From Actinomadura luteofluorescens (GTDB taxonomy: Bacteria; Actinomycetota; Actinomycetes; Streptosporangiales; Streptosporangiaceae), in NCBI RefSeq assembly GCF_013409365.1, contig NZ_JACCBA010000001.1:5146001-5210000 (forward strand): a DNA stretch of 64,000 bases, read 5' to 3'. Below are positions 41,974 through 51,107 of this stretch, piece after piece. Within the stretch, counting starts at the first letter, position 1; each line of letters begins with the position of its first letter. The position numbers and the translations under genes were made by a program. The notes under the pieces are model-generated. The model was given only the letters and a program-made list of their open reading frames with translations, ran no database searches and was not told where the DNA came from.

Positions 41974-44043
41974 ATGACCAGAACGGGCGCACCCCGGCCG
42001 CACCCCGCAGCGCCACCGCCGCCGGGTGTTTCGTCGCTTTCGTCGATCGGGCCGTTCCGGCGGCTCCGGATCGCGCTGTCGCTGTCCAGTGCCGCCCAGT
42101 GGATCGGCGTGCCCGCGCTGACCGCCATGGCCGCGATGCTGGCGCGCGGCGACGGCGCCGCGGCGCAGGCGCAGGCGATCGGCGGCACGCTGGCGCTGAT
42201 GTTGCTGCCGGCGGTGGTGCTCCCGCCGGTCGCCGGGCTGCTCGCCGCCCGCGTCGACCGCCGGCTGATGCTGATCATCGCGGACGTGCTGCGGCTGGTG
42301 GTCGTGGTGACGGTGCCGCTGGTGCACGCGCTGCCGTGGACGCTGGCCGCCGCGTTCCTCGTCTCGTGCCTGAGCCTGCTGTGGGTTCCGGCGGCGCGCG
42401 CGTCCCTGCCCGCGCTGGTCCCGGACGAGGAGCTGCGGCCCGCCGCCCGCCGGGGCGCGACCCGCGTGCTCTACGGCCCGGCGCCCGCCGCCGCGCTGCT
42501 GTTCGCCGTCCTCGCGCTGGTCGCGAACGGGACGCTCGGCGCCGGTTCCCGCGCCGACCTCGCCCTGTACGTGACGGCGGGCCTGTTCCTCGTCTCGGCC
42601 GCCGTCGTGGCGATGGCCGGCGAGATCCCGGCGACCGAGCCGGTCGCGGCCGTGTCGCCGCTGAAACTGATCTTCCAGGGCCCGGGCTCGGCCGCCGCGC
42701 GCGGCGTCGGGCTCGCGATCGCGGCGGCGTCGCTCACGGCGGGCGCGGTCGTGGCGGTGGCCCGCGTCCACGCCGGCGAGCTGGGCGGCGGGGACGCCGG
42801 GTACGGCTCCGTCCTGACCGCGCTCACGGTGGGGCTCGGTTTCGGGCTGTTCCTCGGGCCGCGCGTGCTCGTCCCGTTCAGCCGCCGCCGTCTCCTCGGC
42901 CTCGCGGTGATCGCCGCCGCGCTCGCGCTGGTCGTGCTCGCCCTCGTCCAGAACCTCGTCGTCGTGGTGTTCGCGACCGCGTTCCTCGGCGTCTTCGCCG
43001 GTGCCGCGTGGTCGACCGCGAAGGCGGCGGTGCACGACCCCGAGGCCCCGGAGGACGCCCGCCCGGCGGCGTACCTGCGGTCGGTCGCGCTCGTCACCGT
43101 GCTGATCGCGTTCGCCGCCGTCCCGCTGATCGCGGCGGCGGCCGGGTCCCACCGCCTCGACCTCGGCGGCGGCGTCTACGACGCCTACGGAACCGGCATC
43201 GCCCTGCTGGTCGCGGCCGTCCTCGCCCTGCCGGCCGGGCTGCTGGCGTACCGGCGGCTGGACGACCGGCGCGGCATCCCGCTCGTCCCCGACCTGCGCG
43301 CCGCCCTGCACGGCGAGATCTACACGCCGCCGGAGCAGGCGCCCGCGGCGCCGCAGCCCGTGCACCGCAACCGCGGCGTGTTCATCGCGTTCGAGGGCGG
43401 GGAGGGCGCGGGCAAGACGACGCAGGCGCGGCTCGCCGCGATCTGGCTCCGCGACCACGGCTACGACGTGGTGACCACGCACGAGCCGGGCGCCACCAAG
43501 ATCGGGATGCGGCTGCGCGCGATGCTGCTGGACCGCGACACCACCGGCCTGTCCGACCGCGCCGAGACCCTGCTGTACGCCGCCGACCGCGCCGACCACG
43601 TCGCCAACGTGATCAGGCCAGCGGTGGACCGCGGCGTGATCGTGGTCAGCGACCGCTACGTCGACTCGTCCCTGGCCTACCAGGGCTTCGGCCGGGGGTT
43701 GCCGGTGGAGGACATCGCCCGCGTCAACGCCTGGGCGACCGGCGGCCTCGTCCCTGACCTGACCGTCCTGCTGGAGATCCCGCCGCAGGCGGGCCTGCGG
43801 CGGCTGTCGGCCCCCGCCGACCGCATGGAGTCGGAGTCGCAGGAGTTCCACGAGCGGGTCCGCGAGGGCTTCCACGCCCTCGCCGAGGCCGACCCGGACC
43901 GCTACCTGATCCTGGACGCGAGCCGCCCGCAGGGCGAGCTGAGCCGGGAGATCCAGTACCGCATCCGGGAGATCCTGCCCGACCCCGTCCCGCTCGGCAC
44001 CGAGGACGCCACGAGCACGTTCCCGGTCATCACCGACTACTGA
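41974..44043 (+). CDS. tmk: MFS transporter-thymidylate kinase fusion
   Basis: 689 residues. Residues ~30-440 are a 12-helix major-facilitator-like domain (AAQWIGVPALTAMAAML, LMLLPAVVLPPVAGLLAA, GVGLAIAAASLTAGAVV). Residues ~468-670 are thymidylate kinase: P-loop FEGGEGAGKTTQ, HEPGAT, SDRYVDSSLAYQG and lid-like region RLSAPADRMESESQEF. The kinase makes dTDP from dTMP. This fusion is known in several actinobacteria; whether the membrane part transports is not established. It runs 28 bases after topA and 19 before holB. Confidence 0.93.
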   Translation: MTRTGAPRPHPAAPPPPGVSSLSSIGPFRRLRIALSLSSAAQWIGVPALTAMAAMLARGDGAAAQAQAIGGTLALMLLPAVVLPPVAGLLAARVDRRLMLIIADVLRLVVVVTVPLVHALPWTLAAAFLVSCLSLLWVPAARASLPALVPDEELRPAARRGATRVLYGPAPAAALLFAVLALVANGTLGAGSRADLALYVTAGLFLVSAAVVAMAGEIPATEPVAAVSPLKLIFQGPGSAAARGVGLAIAAASLTAGAVVAVARVHAGELGGGDAGYGSVLTALTVGLGFGLFLGPRVLVPFSRRRLLGLAVIAAALALVVLALVQNLVVVVFATAFLGVFAGAAWSTAKAAVHDPEAPEDARPAAYLRSVALVTVLIAFAAVPLIAAAAGSHRLDLGGGVYDAYGTGIALLVAAVLALPAGLLAYRRLDDRRGIPLVPDLRAALHGEIYTPPEQAPAAPQPVHRNRGVFIAFEGGEGAGKTTQARLAAIWLRDHGYDVVTTHEPGATKIGMRLRAMLLDRDTTGLSDRAETLLYAADRADHVANVIRPAVDRGVIVVSDRYVDSSLAYQGFGRGLPVEDIARVNAWATGGLVPDLTVLLEIPPQAGLRRLSAPADRMESESQEFHERVREGFHALAEADPDRYLILDASRPQGELSREIQYRIREILPDPVPLGTEDATSTFPVITDY

Positions 44044-44062
44044 GCCCGCTAGCCTCTGTTCC

Positions 44063-45202
44063 ATGAGCGTGTGGGACGACCTGGTGGGGCAGGAGCCCGT
44101 CATCGCGCAGCTGTCTTCGGCGGCCGGCGGGACGGGCGGGCTCGCGCACGCGTGGCTGTTCACCGGGCCGCCCGGGTCCGGGCGCGTGACCGCGGCGCGG
44201 GCGTTCGCCGCGGCCCTGCAGTGCACGGAGACGCCGCGCGGGTGCGGGCACTGCGCGTCCTGCCACCAGGTGCTCCAGGGGACGCACGCCGATGTCGAGG
44301 TCGTCCGCCCGCAGGGGTTGTCGTTCGGCATCAGGGACGCCCGCGCGCTGGTGCTGCGGGCCTCGTCCTCGCCGAGCGGGAGCGGGCGGCAGATCGTGCT
44401 GTTCGAGGACGCCGACCGGGCCACCGAGGGCGCCGCGAACGCGCTGCTGAAGGCGATCGAGGAGCCGCCGCCGCGGACGGTGTGGCTGCTGTGCACGCCG
44501 TCGCCGGAGGACCTGCTCGTCACGATCAGGTCGCGCTGCCGGCTGGTGACCCTGCAGACGCCTCCGATCGCGGCGATCGCCGACTTCCTGGTCCAGCGCG
44601 ACGGCGTCGAGCGCGAGACCGCCGAGGTGGTGGCGCGGGCGGCGCAGGGGCACATCAGCCGGGCGCGCCGGCTCGCCTCGGATCCGCGGATGCGGCGGGT
44701 GCGCGAGCAGGTGGTGGCGGTGCCGCGCCGGCTGACGGGGGTGAGCGCGGCGGTCGCGGCGGCGGAGACGCTCGTGAGCGCGGCGAAGGCGGAGCGGGAC
44801 GCGCAGACCGCCGAGCTGAACGACGCGGAGACCTCCGCCCTGCGCAAGGCGCTCGGCGAGAGCGAGAAGGGGCGGATGCCGCGCGGGACGGCGGGCGCCC
44901 TCAAGGAGCTGGAGGACCGGCAGAAGTCGCGGGCGACGCGGATCCTGCGCGACGCCCTGGACCGGACGCTGCTCGACCTCGCGTCCTACTACCGGGACGT
45001 GCTGACGCTGCAACTGGGGGCGGGCAGCGAGCTGGTCAACATCGAGCTCGGCCCCGAGCTGCGGTCGGCCGCGGGGGACGGGCGCCCGGAGGACACCCTC
45101 CGGCGCCTCGATGCGATCATGGACTGCAGGGAGCGGTTGGCGGCGAACGTCAATCCGCAGCTGGCCTTCGAGGCGCTGACCTTGGCGTTGCGGCACGGGT
45201 GA
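44063..45202 (+). CDS. holB: DNA polymerase III subunit delta'
   Basis: 379 residues. Clamp-loader subunit with an AAA+ fold. The P-loop is degenerate, GPPGSGRVT with Arg for Lys, as expected for delta', which does not hydrolyse ATP. The zinc module is CTETPRGCGHCASC, and sensor/SRC-like parts include LLKAIEEPPPRTVWLLC and TIRSRCRLVTL. It loads the sliding clamp with tau/gamma and delta. Immediately downstream of tmk. Confidence 0.95.
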   Translation: MSVWDDLVGQEPVIAQLSSAAGGTGGLAHAWLFTGPPGSGRVTAARAFAAALQCTETPRGCGHCASCHQVLQGTHADVEVVRPQGLSFGIRDARALVLRASSSPSGSGRQIVLFEDADRATEGAANALLKAIEEPPPRTVWLLCTPSPEDLLVTIRSRCRLVTLQTPPIAAIADFLVQRDGVERETAEVVARAAQGHISRARRLASDPRMRRVREQVVAVPRRLTGVSAAVAAAETLVSAAKAERDAQTAELNDAETSALRKALGESEKGRMPRGTAGALKELEDRQKSRATRILRDALDRTLLDLASYYRDVLTLQLGAGSELVNIELGPELRSAAGDGRPEDTLRRLDAIMDCRERLAANVNPQLAFEALTLALRHG

Positions 45203-45336
45203 TACGGGTGGGGCTTACACAACTTGTCCCCATTCGTTACATTTCCGTACGCGACTCTCAATGAGCGCCCCCGTAACGTTCGCTGGCTGATCGACCGAAA
45301 TCCGGTTGCTCAACCCCCACAGCCAGGAGGTCTGCC

Positions 45337-47052
45337 TTGCGGCGAGCCTTGATTTCCGCCGCGTGCGCCGTCACCACCGTGACGGCCCTCGCGTTCCCAG
45401 CATCCGCAGCTCCGGGCCCGGCACAGGCGAAGGGCGAGGTCTCGGAGTACGTCGTCCTCTACAAGGAGGGCGCGTCCCTCGGACAGGCTCACCGGGCCGT
45501 CTCGGCGGCCGGCGGCAAGGTCGTGCACGAGAACCGCGACGTGGGCGTCGCGACCGTCACGTCCCAGAACCCGGAGTTCATCCACGCCGTGATGAACCAG
45601 CGGGCGCTCGACGGCGTCGCGCACAACCGGATCATCGGCGAGGCGCCCAAGGCCAAGAAGAAGGCGCCGAAGGCCGAGAAGCTCAACGGGACCCTCCACG
45701 GCGCCGAGAACAAGGCCGCCCCCGCGGGCAAGCCGTCCAAGGACACCGAGCCCCTGGCGGACCTGCAGTGGGACATGAAGCAGATGCACGCCACGGCGGA
45801 CGGCTCCTACAAGAAGGAGCCGGGTGACCGGCGCGTGCTGGTCGGCGTCCTCGACACCGGCGTGGACGGCGACCACCCGGACATCGCGCCGAACTTCAAC
45901 CGCAAGCTCAGCCGCAACTTCACCCACGACATCCCGGCCGACGCCAACGGCAACGAGGTCGACGGGCCCTGCGAGTTCACGTCCTGCGTCGACCCCAACG
46001 ACTGGGACGACAACGACCACGGCACGCACGTCGCGTCCACGATCGCCTCGCCCCGCAACGGCCTCGGCATGGCGGGCGTCGCGCCGAACGTGTCGATCGT
46101 GAACCTGCGCGTCGGCCAGGACTCCGGCTACTTCTTCCTCCAGCCGACCGTCGACGGCCTCACCTACGCGGCGAAGAACGGCATCGACGTCGTCAACATG
46201 TCGTACTACATCGACCCGTGGCTGTGGAACTGCGGCGACAACCCCGCCGACAGCCCCGAGGACCAGCTGGAGCAGCGCACCATCATCAAGGCGGCGCAGC
46301 GCGCCCTGGACTTCGCGCACGACCGCGGCGTCACGCTGATCTCCGCGGCCGGCAACGACCTCGTCGACTACACCAAGACGAACACCGACGACAGCAGCCC
46401 CGACTTCCCGTCCACCCCGGGCGAGGAGCCGCACGACCGCACCGTCCCGGCGAGCTGCGTGTCGATGCCGTCCGAGGGCGAGAACGTCATCCCGATCTCG
46501 GCCACCGGCCCGAGCGGCCGCAAGTCGTACTACAGCAGCTTCGGCAACGGCTACGTCGCGGTCGCGGCGCCCGGCGGCGACAAGGTCGACAACGCCGACC
46601 AGCGTCCGGACGACAAGGGCGGCATCTGGGCGGCCTACCCGGAGCGGCTCGCCAAGGAGCGCGGCGAGCTGAACGCCGACGGCACGCCGAACGTGTCGTA
46701 CATCATCCGCAGCTGCAAGGGCGACAAGTGCGCCTACTACCAGTCGATTCAGGGCACCTCGATGGCGTCCCCGCACGCGGTCGGCGTCGCGGCGCTCATC
46801 GTCAGCAAGTACGGGCACCGGGACCGCAGCGGCGGCCTGACCATGGACCCGCGCCTCGTCGAGCGGGTTCTGCGCGGCACCGCGACCCCCAAGGCATGCC
46901 CGAGCCCGGCGACGGTCGAGTACGTCTGGTACACCAAGTCGAACGGCCAGTGGGTGAAGCACACCTCCACCCAGACCTGTGAAGGCTCGAAGGGCCAGAA
47001 CGGGTTCTTCGGCAGCGGCATCGTGGACGCGCTCAACGCCGTCTCGCGCTGA
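45337..47052 (+). CDS. Secreted S8 subtilisin-family serine protease
   Basis: 571 residues from TTG, with AGGAGG six bases upstream. Signal peptide (ALAFPASAAP), an inhibitor-I9-like propeptide (YVVLYKEGASLGQAHRAVSAAGG) and the subtilase domain: Asp173 (VLDTGVDGDHPD), His228 (DNDHGTHVA), oxyanion Asn in SAAGNDLVD, Ser475 (QGTSMASPHAVGVAAL). Three or more Cys pairs are likely (CEFTSC, SCKGDKC). Extracellular protein degradation. Monocistronic, ending in a strong terminator. Confidence 0.93.
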   Translation: MRRALISAACAVTTVTALAFPASAAPGPAQAKGEVSEYVVLYKEGASLGQAHRAVSAAGGKVVHENRDVGVATVTSQNPEFIHAVMNQRALDGVAHNRIIGEAPKAKKKAPKAEKLNGTLHGAENKAAPAGKPSKDTEPLADLQWDMKQMHATADGSYKKEPGDRRVLVGVLDTGVDGDHPDIAPNFNRKLSRNFTHDIPADANGNEVDGPCEFTSCVDPNDWDDNDHGTHVASTIASPRNGLGMAGVAPNVSIVNLRVGQDSGYFFLQPTVDGLTYAAKNGIDVVNMSYYIDPWLWNCGDNPADSPEDQLEQRTIIKAAQRALDFAHDRGVTLISAAGNDLVDYTKTNTDDSSPDFPSTPGEEPHDRTVPASCVSMPSEGENVIPISATGPSGRKSYYSSFGNGYVAVAAPGGDKVDNADQRPDDKGGIWAAYPERLAKERGELNADGTPNVSYIIRSCKGDKCAYYQSIQGTSMASPHAVGVAALIVSKYGHRDRSGGLTMDPRLVERVLRGTATPKACPSPATVEYVWYTKSNGQWVKHTSTQTCEGSKGQNGFFGSGIVDALNAVSR

Positions 47053-47073
47053 CCCCGCCTGGACCACCCCAGG

Positions 47074-47110
47074 ACGCGACCCCCGGCACCCGCCGGGGGT
47101 CGCGTTCTTT
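47074..47110 (+). terminator. Rho-independent terminator of the S8 protease gene
   Basis: Fourteen-base perfect arms (47074-47087, 47092-47105) with an ACCC loop, then TCTTTT. The clearest terminator in the window. Confidence 0.93.
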
Positions 47111-47151
47111 TCGCCTCGTCGGCTCGCGAACCCCTCGTGCATGATGGAGGC

Positions 47152-47631
47152 ATGCCGTTCCGAGTCACCTTCGTCTGCACGGGCAACATCTGCCGCTCCC
47201 CGATGGCCGAATGGATCCTGCGTCACCACGTCGAGCAGGAGGGCTTGGACGTCGAGGTGGACAGCTCCGGCACCGGCGGCTGGCACGTCGGCGACGGGGC
47301 CGACGAGCGGACGGTCGCGGCGCTGGAGCGCGCCGGCTACCGGTCGGCGCACATCGCGCGGCAGTTCGACGCCGCCTGGTTCGACGAGTACGACATGATC
47401 ATCGCGATGGACGCGGGCCACGAGAAGGCGCTGCGCTCGATGGCGCCGAACTGGCAGGCGCGCGGGAGCATCCGGCGGCTGCGCGAGTTCGACCCGGACG
47501 CGGGCGGCGACCTCGACGTCCCCGACCCCTACTACGGCGGCCGTGACGACTTCGACCTCGTTCTGTGGCAGGTGGAGGCGGCGATGCCCGGCCTGCTGAA
47601 GGAGATCCGTTCGGTGCTCGATGACGGCTGA
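47152..47631 (+). CDS. Low-molecular-weight phosphatase (LMW-PTP fold)
   Basis: 159 residues. Catalytic loop VCTGNICRSP (Cys9 to Arg15) and general acid DPYYGG near the C-terminus. Annotated as protein-tyrosine phosphatase, but it overlaps a fructosamine-kinase-type gene by 11 bases. In several bacteria the same neighbourhood is linked to ribulosamine-5-phosphate phosphatase activity in protein deglycation, so that is the likelier role. Start: ATG 47152 is only one base from GGAGG; an in-frame GTG at 47137 is an alternative. Confidence 0.9.
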   Translation: MPFRVTFVCTGNICRSPMAEWILRHHVEQEGLDVEVDSSGTGGWHVGDGADERTVAALERAGYRSAHIARQFDAAWFDEYDMIIAMDAGHEKALRSMAPNWQARGSIRRLREFDPDAGGDLDVPDPYYGGRDDFDLVLWQVEAAMPGLLKEIRSVLDDG

Positions 47632-48478
47632 GCGACTGCGGCCGCGCCTGGAGAGGCTGCTCGGAACCGGGGTCGAGAAGGTGAAAGACCTCGGTTCCAG
47701 CCATTCCTGGACGTTGCACAGGGCCTCCCTGACCGACGGCCGCGATGTGTTCGTGAAGGCGGCGCAGGACCAGGCGGGCGTGTTCGCGGCAGAGGCGGCA
47801 GGGCTCCGCTGGCTGGGGGAGGCAGGCCCTGGGACGCCCGTCCCCGACGTCGTCGCGTCCGACGACCGCATGCTCGTCCTGCCGTGGCTGCATTCGGCGC
47901 CACCGTCCCGCGAGGCCGCCGAACGTCTCGGACGGGAACTGGCCGCCCTGCACACCGGGAACCGTCCTGACGCCTACGGCGCGCCCTGGGACGGCTTCAT
48001 CGCCGACCTCCCCTTGGACAACACGCTGGACGACCGCCCCTGGCCCTCCTGGTACGCGGAACGCCGCCTCGAACCGTTCCTTCGCCTCGGGGCCGCGCAC
48101 CTGTCGTCCGGCGACGTCCGCCTGGTGGAGCGTGTCATGGCGGACATCGAGTCACTTGCCGGACCGCCGGAGCCGCCGTCCCGCGTCCACGGTGACCTGT
48201 GGTCGGGGAACGTCCTGTGGACGGGCGAGCGGGCGCTGCTCATCGACCCGGCCGCGCACGGCGGGCACCGCGAGACCGACCTCGCCATGATGGCGCTGTT
48301 CGGGACACCGCACCTCGACACCGTCCTCGGCGCCTACGATGAGGTCGCGCCCCTGGCGGACGGATGGCGCTCCCGCGTCCCCCTGCACCAGCTGCACCCG
48401 CTGCTCGTCCATGTGGCACTGTTCGGCGGGTCGTACCGGGCGTCCCTGGTCGAGGCGGCCCGTGCGTCCCTCGGCTGA
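47621..48478 (+). CDS. Fructosamine/ribulosamine kinase family protein
   Basis: 285 residues. Protein-kinase-like fold with ATP-binding DVFVKAAQDQAGVFAAEAAGLRWL, catalytic loop VHGDLWSGNVLW and metal-binding LIDPAAHGGHRETDLAMM. Family members phosphorylate sugar adducts on lysines so that they fall off, repairing glycated proteins. Overlaps the phosphatase gene upstream by 11 bases, so the two are made together. Cytoplasmic. Confidence 0.9.
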   Translation: MTAERLRPRLERLLGTGVEKVKDLGSSHSWTLHRASLTDGRDVFVKAAQDQAGVFAAEAAGLRWLGEAGPGTPVPDVVASDDRMLVLPWLHSAPPSREAAERLGRELAALHTGNRPDAYGAPWDGFIADLPLDNTLDDRPWPSWYAERRLEPFLRLGAAHLSSGDVRLVERVMADIESLAGPPEPPSRVHGDLWSGNVLWTGERALLIDPAAHGGHRETDLAMMALFGTPHLDTVLGAYDEVAPLADGWRSRVPLHQLHPLLVHVALFGGSYRASLVEAARASLG

Positions 48479-48581
48479 GGCGTCTCACGACTTGGTAACT
48501 CCGCCTTCATGGGTTTTTGTCGCGATCCAGATGCGGTAGAAACGACGGGCGATCCGGCAGGAAGGTGAGGTAGGCAACCCC

Positions 48582-49565
48582 ATGAACGACGGCAGGCGCG
48601 GGGACCCGAGTACCAGTCTCGGCTCTTGGAAGGGTCTCGTTCCTCTCGGGGTGGCCGCGACCGCCGCGCTGCTCATCGGAGGGGGCGTGGACATGGTCCA
48701 CCGCCACCAGCGCGCCGCCGACAAGGAGCACGAGGCCAAGCCCGCCGCCAAGGCCGAGAAGACCGAACCGCCGTACGTCGTCGGCGTCACGGCGAAGGGC
48801 GCGTCCCTCCTCGTCCGGGAGGTGCGCACCGGGGCGAACGTCGGGCTGCCCATCGCCGCCCCGCAGGGCCGCCGCTTCCACCGCGTCGCCGCACTCAAGG
48901 ACGGCTCCTACATCGTTGCGACCCCCGGGGCCCGCGACATCACCTTCCAGCGCCTCCGCCTGGACGACGGACGTCCCAAGGACCTCAAGCCCATCCCCAA
49001 GGCCGTCGTCCCCGGCGTCTCCACCGCATGGTCGGACCTCGCCGCGAGCCCCGACGGCGCGCAACTCGCCTACGTCACCTACAAGGGTGCGAGCGCCCGC
49101 GTGGACGTTGTCACGGCGGAGACCGGCGCCCACAAGGTGTGGGCGACCAAGCTGCGGGCCCGCGTCGGAAGCCTCTCCTGGTCCGGCACCACGCTGTCCT
49201 TCGTCTGGAGCCCGGTCGGCTCCGCCAAGCACCAGGTCCGCACGCTCGACACGAACGGCGCCGCAGGCGACCTCCGGACCAGCAAGGCCGTCATGCCGCT
49301 GCCCAAGGGCAGCACCAACGCCGTCATGAGCCGGGACGGCACCTCCCTTATCGCGGCCATAGCGAAGAACTCCGAACTGACCCTCCAGACCTTCACGCTG
49401 CAGGGGAGCCCCACCAAGACCCTGTGGACCCAGAAGGTGAAGGGCGTCCCCACCGGCCTCGACATCGCCCACACCGGTCACAGCGTCATCGCGACCGCGG
49501 GCGACCTCTACGCGCAGGGCGTCCCGGCCGTCCCGGCAGGAGATCTCGCCGACGCCGCCTGGTGA
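48582..49565 (+). CDS. Membrane-anchored propeller-like protein of unknown function
   Basis: 327 residues. One transmembrane helix near the N-terminus (GLVPLGVAATAALLIGGGVDMV), an Ala/Lys/Glu linker, then WD40/TolB-like strands (WSDLAASPDGAQLAYVTY, AVMSRDGTSLIAAIA) expected outside. No enzyme motif. Stands 42 bases before the RicT-type gene and may share its transcript. AGGAAGGTGAGG lies upstream of the ATG. Confidence 0.7.
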   Translation: MNDGRRGDPSTSLGSWKGLVPLGVAATAALLIGGGVDMVHRHQRAADKEHEAKPAAKAEKTEPPYVVGVTAKGASLLVREVRTGANVGLPIAAPQGRRFHRVAALKDGSYIVATPGARDITFQRLRLDDGRPKDLKPIPKAVVPGVSTAWSDLAASPDGAQLAYVTYKGASARVDVVTAETGAHKVWATKLRARVGSLSWSGTTLSFVWSPVGSAKHQVRTLDTNGAAGDLRTSKAVMPLPKGSTNAVMSRDGTSLIAAIAKNSELTLQTFTLQGSPTKTLWTQKVKGVPTGLDIAHTGHSVIATAGDLYAQGVPAVPAGDLADAAW

Positions 49566-49607
49566 GACCTAGAGTGGGTCGCACGAAACCGGGCGAACGG
49601 AGCGAAC

Positions 49608-50444
49608 GTGGGCATGATGATGGCCGTCAGCTTCACCCGTTACGGCCGCCTGTTCTACCTGGATCCGGGCCCGCACAGCCCCCAGGTCGGCGACAAGGTC
49701 CTCGTCCCCACCGACTCGGGCCCCGAGGTCGCCGAGTGCGTGTGGGCGCCGCAGTGGGTCTCCGAGGACATCGACGGCCTCCCCGAGTGCGCGGGCCCCG
49801 CCACCGACGAGCACCTCGCCCGTGACGAGGCCAACCGCCGCCGCCGCGCCGAGGGCCGCCTCATCGCCAAGCGCCTCATCCGCAAGCACGACCTCCCGAT
49901 GAAGGTCATCGGCGTCGACTACCTCGACGCCGACAACGTCTTCAAGATCTACTTCACCGCCCCGCACCGCGTCGACTTCCGCGCCCTCGTCCGCGACCTG
50001 GCCCGCGGCATCAAGGCCCGCGTCGAGCTGCGCCAGGTCGGCCCCCGCGACGAGGCCCGCCTCCAGGGCGGCATCGGCCCCTGCGGCCGCGACCTGTGCT
50101 GCGCCACCTTCCTCAAGGACTTCGAACCCGTCTCCGTCCGCATGGCGAAGGAGCAGGACCTCCCGGTCAACCCCCTCCGCATCGCCGGCGCCTGCGGCCG
50201 CCTGATGTGCTGCCTCAAGTACGAGCACCCGCTGTACGTCAAGGCGCACGGCAGCATGCCGGCCCTGGGATCGCGCGTAGAGACGCCGAACGGCCCGGGC
50301 CAGGTCGTGGGGCGCAACGTCCCCTCCGACAAGGTCACCGTCCGCCTCAACAGCGGCGGCCGCTGCTCCTGCCCCTCGGCCTCCGTCTGCTCCCCCCGCA
50401 AGCAGCACGACGCCCACTACAACCCCACCCCCGACGACACCTGA
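49608..50444 (+). CDS. PSP1/RicT-family protein
   Basis: 278 residues from GTG. PSP1 C-terminal domain with Cys clusters GPCGRDLCCATFL and GACGRLMCCLKYEHP, and DFRALVRDLARGIKARVELRQVGPRD, matching RicT (YaaT), which in Bacillus is part of a Fe-S complex controlling RNase Y. Actinobacteria usually encode it near holB, as here. The role in RNA decay in this host is inferred. The C-terminus has two further Cys (CSCPSASVC). Confidence 0.85.
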   Translation: MGMMMAVSFTRYGRLFYLDPGPHSPQVGDKVLVPTDSGPEVAECVWAPQWVSEDIDGLPECAGPATDEHLARDEANRRRRAEGRLIAKRLIRKHDLPMKVIGVDYLDADNVFKIYFTAPHRVDFRALVRDLARGIKARVELRQVGPRDEARLQGGIGPCGRDLCCATFLKDFEPVSVRMAKEQDLPVNPLRIAGACGRLMCCLKYEHPLYVKAHGSMPALGSRVETPNGPGQVVGRNVPSDKVTVRLNSGGRCSCPSASVCSPRKQHDAHYNPTPDDT

Positions 50445-50483
50445 CCGACCTGGACAGGCGGTGTGCGTGGCAGGATCCGCAGC

Positions 50484-50933
50484 ATGAGCGTGCGGGTTTG
50501 GCTGAACGAGAGCGACCAGTTCGTCCCCGGCAGCGAGTTGTTTCGTTCGGACAGGTCGTTCACGGTGTGGGCGTACACAGTGAGCCACAGCCAGTTGTTG
50601 CTGCGCACGCGGACGACGGAGCGGGACGGGGTCAGGTCGTCGCGGATAGATGTGGTCTTCAAGCCGGTCCGGGCCATGAAGGTCAGGACCGAGTACAGCG
50701 ACGGCCTCGTCATTCGATGCGCCGATCAAGAGGAAGCCGAGCACATCCATGCGGAGAGCGGCAATGTCGAACCGGGTGCTGGAGCCCACTGCCTGATCCT
50801 GGAGACGGGGAACGACCGCGACTACGTCGTGGCGCACGCCGTCGGCTGGGCAGAAGACATGGCAAGCGAGCGGGACCCGAGTGCTCTGGCCGGCTTCGCC
50901 CCTGGCAGCGACCCAGCCCGCATCCTGGGCTGA
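50484..50933 (+). CDS. Hypothetical protein, 149 residues
   Basis: Starts SVRVWLNESDQFVPG after CAGGA; beta-rich first half (SFTVWAYTVSHSQLLLRTR, DVVFKPVRAMKVRTEYSDG) and acidic second half (ADQEEAEHIHAES). No signal peptide, helix or known motif. I do not recognise the family. Codon usage agrees with its neighbours, so I think it is real. Confidence 0.6.
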   Translation: MSVRVWLNESDQFVPGSELFRSDRSFTVWAYTVSHSQLLLRTRTTERDGVRSSRIDVVFKPVRAMKVRTEYSDGLVIRCADQEEAEHIHAESGNVEPGAGAHCLILETGNDRDYVVAHAVGWAEDMASERDPSALAGFAPGSDPARILG

Positions 50934-51107
50934 CCGGCAGAAGCGACCCATTCGTTCGCAGTGGCCTATGAGGCGGGCTCGCAACGCGCGTGTCTTGCCG
51001 TAACCCGGGATTGATCCGGCTCGGGAGACGTTGAGTTTGCCGGGCCGCTGAAGCGGCGGACGGTGGGAGGCGTACCTACAAAGCAGATTCTCTGAAAGGA
51101 GCTTCCA

